Of a stretch of 6,557 nucleotides of DNA, positions 3,638-6,557 are shown in pieces. Each line of letters starts with the position of its first letter. Within the stretch, counting starts at the first letter, position 1. The position numbers and the translations under genes are program-made. The stretch spans positions 1 through 6,557 of the forward strand of contig CAMZHP010000187.1 in the NCBI GenBank assembly GCA_947306845.1. The letters run 5' to 3'. The stretch is from an uncultured Prevotellaceae bacterium. GTDB lineage: Bacteria > Bacteroidota > Bacteroidia > Bacteroidales > Bacteroidaceae. The notes below the pieces were generated by a model that was given only the letters and a program-made list of their open reading frames with translations, did no database searches and was not told the origin of the DNA.

Positions 3638-5230
3638 ATGACATTTCATTCAAAAGATGAGTCCATATCTTTGTGCATGATTTCAAAAAAAATGAAGAAA
3701 AAAATGGACGAAAAAAGAAAGGAAATGGCCTTGCTTTCCGAGGCGAGGAGTTATTGGGACCGCATGGGGTCATTCCGCCAAACCCGCAATCGTTGCAAGC
3801 GATATTGCTATGGCGACCAGTGGAGCGACCCAGTGATGGTTGACGGTCATCTGATACGCGAGGAGAATTACATTCGCAGTCAGGGCAGTGAGCCCTTGAA
3901 GAACAATCTTATCCGTCGATTGGTGAAACAAGTGCTAGGCCTCTACCGAGCTCAGGAAAAACAAGGAAAGGCAGAGGAGAAAGAAGCGTTGTACACAGAA
4001 GTACCGACAGAATCAAAGAGAGAGATAGCGGCGTTGCTCGAGGCAGTCAGGCGCGAGAACTATGCTGATGAACTCGACATTCGGATGCTGGAGGAGTTTC
4101 TCATCTCCGGACTGGCGGTACAGCGCAAGACAGGCGGCCTCAGACATGGCCGCCGAGGTTGCTGGACAGACAATGTGCCAGCCGACCATTTCTTTGTCAA
4201 TTCCGACATGAGCGACTGCAGGGGATGGGATGTGGAATGCATCGGTGAGATTCACGACATGCGCTTTGATGCGGTCTGCGAGGCGTTTGCGCACAGCTCC
4301 TCAGATGTACGGATGCTGACGGCCATCTATGCCGCCACCGACTATCATGAGCGCGTGCACGGCCTGCTGGAGGAATGGGGACAGCCACACGGACCGACAG
4401 ATTTCTTCTTCCCTTCCTCCCCCTACCTGTGCCGTGTAATCGAAATATGGCACCGTGTGCGCCGGCCAGGGTACCTCTGCCATGACCGGAAGGGCGGACA
4501 TCTCCAATGGATAGACGCACTCGTGGCTGAGGAAGGGATGGAGGCTTCATACGACATGTTGTGGACAGTATCGGATGAATGGCATTATGCGTATCTGTCA
4601 CCATTCGGCGATGTGCTGTCTGAAGGAATCTCGCCCTATCAGCATGGCGGTCACCCGTATGTCTTCAAAGCCTATCCTTTTATCGATGGAGAGATTCACT
4701 CGTTCGTGGCAGATGTCATCGACCAGCAACGATACGCCAACCGGCTCATCACGCTATACGACTGGGTGATGCGGTCATCGGCAAAAGGCGTGCTCCTGGT
4801 GCCGGAGGAAAGCATTCCCGAAGGTTACACGCTCGCTGATGTCGCTGATGAATGGGCTCGGTTCAACGGGGTCATTGCCGTGAAGACACGCAACGGAGCC
4901 CAGATGCCCCAGCAAATCTCCGCTAATGCTGTCAATATCGGCATCAACGAACTGCTCCAAACCCAACTGAGTTTCATGGAGGACATCTCAGGAGTGACAG
5001 GTGTCTTGCAAGGCAAGCAGCAGAAAGTCGGCGTAAGTGGCACCCTCTATGAGCAGCAAACCCACAACGCCGCGTTGTCACAGCTCGACTTGCTGGACAC
5101 GTTCAGACAGTTTATTACAGAGGGAAGACAAAAGGACATTTCCAACATCCGTCAATTTTATTCAGTATCCAAAAGTGTCGCTATGACACTACAAAACAGT
5201 GATTTATCTTTACAGAAACAGAATATGTAA
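3638..5230 (+). CDS. Orphan tailed-phage portal-like protein (530 aa)
   Basis: Portal proteins form the 12-subunit ring at the capsid vertex through which phage DNA enters and leaves. Features matching portals of P22-like/crAss-like Bacteroidetes phages are: ARSYWDRMGSFRQTR (36-50) and YGDQWSDP (58-65); EENYIRSQGSEPLKNNLIRR (75-94), leading into helix LVKQVLGLYRAQ (95-106); DNVPADHFFVNSDMSDCRGWDV (178-199); WHYAYLSPFGDVL (315-327); HPYVFKAYPFIDGEIHSFVADVIDQQRYANRL (339-370); and the clip/crown-side motif MEDISGVTGVLQGK, then SGTLYEQQ (447-474). The reading frame is intact. The protein stops soon after the helix LLDTFRQFI (485-493), where I would expect further residues, so the C-terminus may be truncated or diverged. 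I took the ATG at 3638, but ATGs at 3677, 3692 and 3704 are plausible because the first 30 residues are Lys-rich and unlike a conserved domain. No terminase, capsid, tail or integrase gene is visible. The portal assignment is from recognition of motifs, not from a search. Confidence 0.65.
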   Translation: MTFHSKDESISLCMISKKMKKKMDEKRKEMALLSEARSYWDRMGSFRQTRNRCKRYCYGDQWSDPVMVDGHLIREENYIRSQGSEPLKNNLIRRLVKQVLGLYRAQEKQGKAEEKEALYTEVPTESKREIAALLEAVRRENYADELDIRMLEEFLISGLAVQRKTGGLRHGRRGCWTDNVPADHFFVNSDMSDCRGWDVECIGEIHDMRFDAVCEAFAHSSSDVRMLTAIYAATDYHERVHGLLEEWGQPHGPTDFFFPSSPYLCRVIEIWHRVRRPGYLCHDRKGGHLQWIDALVAEEGMEASYDMLWTVSDEWHYAYLSPFGDVLSEGISPYQHGGHPYVFKAYPFIDGEIHSFVADVIDQQRYANRLITLYDWVMRSSAKGVLLVPEESIPEGYTLADVADEWARFNGVIAVKTRNGAQMPQQISANAVNIGINELLQTQLSFMEDISGVTGVLQGKQQKVGVSGTLYEQQTHNAALSQLDLLDTFRQFITEGRQKDISNIRQFYSVSKSVAMTLQNSDLSLQKQNM

Positions 5231-5279
5231 TTAATGTTAAATAATCGGCATCAGGAGTACAACCTGTCAAAAAAAACAC

Positions 5280-5460
5280 TATATTTGCCGTGTTAAAGGT
5301 CACAAAAACCGAAATAAAGGTTGATTTTGACCTTCTTTGTGTTTCTGGATGGCTCATCCTTAGCAACGGCAAACAGCAGATTCATCCATTGCAACTGCCA
5401 ATAAGGTTTGACACCACATCCTTAAGGAGCCAAAGATTGCAAATTGATTTTTTTGGTAGA
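5280..5460 (+). ncRNA. Speculative structured RNA
   Basis: Starting after the -7-like TATATTTG (5280-5287), the sequence can fold with GGCTC (5351-5355) to GAGCC (5427-5431), then CTTA (5359-5362) to TAAG (5423-5426), then GGCA (5368-5371) to TGCC (5396-5399). A T-run follows at 5448-5454. An alternative tight hairpin GGATG/CATCC (5347-5351 with 5355-5359) excludes the first stem. The stems are short, no -33 element is seen, and I match it to no known RNA family. Confidence 0.2.
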
Positions 5461-5484
5461 TAATCCTACGTCGGATAGGATTAT
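5460..5484. repeat. Perfect 9-bp inverted repeat (hairpin)
   Basis: ATAATCCTA (5460-5468) pairs with TAGGATTAT (5476-5484) around a 7-nt loop. On the plus strand only TT follows the stem, so it is a poor terminator by tail criteria, but it may help end transcripts coming from the portal-like gene. A second hairpin (GGAGGG/CCCTCC) starts 5 nt later. Confidence 0.5.
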
Positions 5485-5563
5485 TTCTGGAGGGTGGTCT
5501 ATTCTTGGGCTGCCCTCCTATTTCATTGTGAGCATCCCAAAAGAAGGGCTCGCTCAAAAGGCA

Positions 5564-5603
5564 ACAATCCGGACCACCCCAAGAGTTGGATGGCCCGGAT
5601 TGT
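5564..5603 (-). terminator. Probable terminator of the fumarase gene
   Basis: ACAATCCGG (5564-5572) pairs with CCGGATTGT (5595-5603). The pairing continues inside as CCA/TGG (5574-5576 with 5591-5593) and CC/GG (5578-5579 with 5588-5589). The hairpin lies 21 nt beyond the fumarase stop on the minus strand. The following minus-strand sequence is TTGCCTTTT, a broken T-tract, so efficiency is uncertain. Confidence 0.55.
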
Positions 5604-5624
5604 AATTATTCTCTTGAACGCTTC

Positions 5625-6557
5625 CTATTTGGCGCAGGGCGTCCAGGGTTTCAACTGCTTGAAGAAGTCATTCCCCTTGTCATCAACAAGGATGAATGCC
5701 GGGAAGTCCTCCACCTCAATCTTCCAGATAGCCTCCATGCCTAGTTCGGGATACTCCACACATTCGATGGAGCGGATGCTCGACTGCGAGAGCACAGCTG
5801 CCACGCCTCCGATAGAACCGAGATAGAATCCGCCATGCTTCTGGCAGGCATCGGTAACGACTTGCCCACGGTTGCCCTTGGCTATCATGACAAGTGATGC
5901 GCCATGGTCTTGGAACTCATCCACGTAGGGATCCATGCGATTGGCGGTGGTAGGACCCATTGAGCCACAAGGATAGCCCTCCGGTGTCTTGGCCGGACCT
6001 GCATAGAGGATGGGATGATCTTTGAAATAAGCCGGCATCTCTTCTCCAGCATCCAGACGGGCCTTCAACTTGGCATGGGCGATGTCACGTGCCACGATGA
6101 TGGTGCCCTTGAGATTGACGCGTGTGGAGACGGGGTACTTGGTCAGTTCGGCCCTGACGGCGTCGATGCCCTTGTCGAGGTCGATAACGATGCCCTGACC
6201 GCCCTCACCGGGATTGCGATACTCCTCGGGGATGAGCTCGGTGGGGTTGTCATCCATCTTCTCCAACCAGATACCATCAGCGTTGATCTTTGCCTTGATA
6301 TTGCGGTCGGCTGAGCAGGAAACACCCATGCCGATGGGACAGGAAGCTCCGTGGCGAGGAAGTCTGACGACACGAATATCGTGTGCCAAGTGCTTGCCGC
6401 CAAACTGTGCGCCGAGTCCGATCTTCTGGGCCTCGACGAGAAGTTTCTTCTCCAGTTCCACATCACGGAAGGCACGGCCAGTCTCATCACCTGTGGTGGG
6501 CAGTCCGTCGTAATACTTGATGCTGGCGAGTTTCACGGTGAGCAGGTTCTTCTCTGC
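5625..6557 (-). CDS. Class I (Fe-S) fumarate hydratase, C-terminal 310 residues (5' truncated)
   Basis: The enzyme interconverts fumarate and malate in the cytoplasm. In Bacteroidetes it normally serves the reductive branch to succinate. The frame is open from the right edge to TAG at 5627-5625. The GTG at 6536 is internal, not a start, because in-frame codons continue upstream to the edge (AEKNLLT). Near-identity to the E. coli FumA/FumB type is evident in [21 protein letters not shown] (visible residues about 66-86), [43 protein letters not shown] (about 198-209), [12 protein letters not shown] and [20 protein letters not shown]. The Cys of GVSCSADR is a position where the family binds its [4Fe-4S] cluster; the other ligands would be upstream, outside the window. 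Family members are about 540-550 aa, so roughly the C-terminal 57% is present. The gene is convergent with the portal-like gene and followed by a hairpin at 5564-5603. Confidence 0.95.
   Translation of the reverse strand, partial: AEKNLLTVKLASIKYYDGLPTTGDETGRAFRDVELEKKLLVEAQKIGLGAQFGGKHLAHDIRVVRLPRHGASCPIGMGVSCSADRNIKAKINADGIWLEKMDDNPTELIPEEYRNPGEGGQGIVIDLDKGIDAVRAELTKYPVSTRVNLKGTIIVARDIAHAKLKARLDAGEEMPAYFKDHPILYAGPAKTPEGYPCGSMGPTTANRMDPYVDEFQDHGASLVMIAKGNRGQVVTDACQKHGGFYLGSIGGVAAVLSQSSIRSIECVEYPELGMEAIWKIEVEDFPAFILVDDKGNDFFKQLKPWTPCAK

Larger units (their letters stand above)
5231..5624. other. Gene-poor region with several hairpins between convergent genes
   Basis: About 394 bp carries no credible coding frame on either strand. 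It holds a lone -7-like TATATTTG (5280-5287) without a matching -33 element and an inverted pair AAGGTCA/TGACCTT (5296-5302 with 5328-5334). It also holds the nested pairing described for 5351-5431, a 9-bp hairpin at 5460-5484, a GGAGGG/CCCTCC hairpin (5489-5494 with 5513-5518), and the probable fumarase terminator at 5564-5603. Part of it may be a small RNA or the remains of a lost gene. Confidence 0.5.

Noticed and set aside
4197..4604. 135-aa minus-strand Arg/Pro-rich frame
   Set aside because: It is an antisense shadow of the portal-like gene, with composition typical of reversed coding sequence.
5360..5557. 65-aa minus-strand frame between the portal-like gene and fumarase
   Set aside because: It has no family resemblance and crosses two hairpins; too weak to call.
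5494..5826. 110-aa plus-strand frame
   Set aside because: It covers the fumarase terminator and the antisense of the fumarase C-terminus; a shadow.
6534..6536. GTG as the start of the fumarase gene
   Set aside because: The frame continues in coding sequence to the window edge, and the family protein is far longer, so this Val codon is internal.
1..6557. Insertion sequence, CRISPR array, tRNA or rRNA
   Set aside because: I saw no transposase frame, terminal inverted repeats with target duplication, regularly spaced direct repeats, or cloverleaf-like tRNA sequence on either strand.

Overview
The window looks like a chromosomal segment of a Bacteroidetes species, most likely Prevotella/Segatella or a close relative. 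The evidence is TTTG-N20-TAnnTTTG type promoters, AT-rich leaders without strong Shine-Dalgarno sites, a small HTH regulator of a type I associate with Bacteroidetes, and a small 'Y-x-KP-x-T' hypothetical protein. The genus is inferred from protein style, not from a database match.

Layout, left to right. (1) Positions 1-139 hold the 3' end of a plus-strand gene with a bacterial SH3-like C-terminus, followed by a hairpin terminator. (2) A near-perfect Bacteroidetes promoter (227-258) and a leader of about 120 nt with a 14-bp palindrome precede a 79-aa unknown small protein (387-626), which ends in its own terminator. (3) A second perfect 14-bp palindrome lies upstream of a plus-strand two-gene unit. 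It encodes a zinc-ribbon/transmembrane/LysM protein (804-1412) and a short divergent GrpE-like co-chaperone (1443-1886). A strong hairpin after it is shared with the convergent operon. (4) Minus-strand operon: a lipoprotein (3042-2647) followed 1 nt later by a membrane-anchored coiled-coil protein of unknown function (2645-1962), with a recognisable promoter. (5) A minus-strand 70-aa HTH regulator (3381-3169) with a TTG start and its own terminator. (6) An AT-rich gap leads to a divergent plus-strand gene of 530 aa (3638-5230) resembling a tailed-phage portal protein, with no other phage gene in view. (7) A gene-poor stretch (5231-5624) with several hairpins. (8) The C-terminal 310 residues of a class I iron-sulfur fumarate hydratase on the minus strand (5625-6557), running off the right edge.

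How the genes may fit together. The LysM and GrpE-like genes look like one unit, probably linking a membrane/envelope protein to an Hsp70-type chaperone whose own gene is not in the window. The lipoprotein and coiled-coil protein form a second envelope unit. Fumarase is ordinary central metabolism (fumarate to malate, part of the succinate/propionate pathway in these anaerobes). The portal-like gene is the anomaly: a phage capsid-vertex protein standing alone between host genes, beside a small divergent DNA-binding protein. It is either a prophage relic or a domesticated gene. I found no CRISPR array, tRNA, rRNA or intact insertion sequence.
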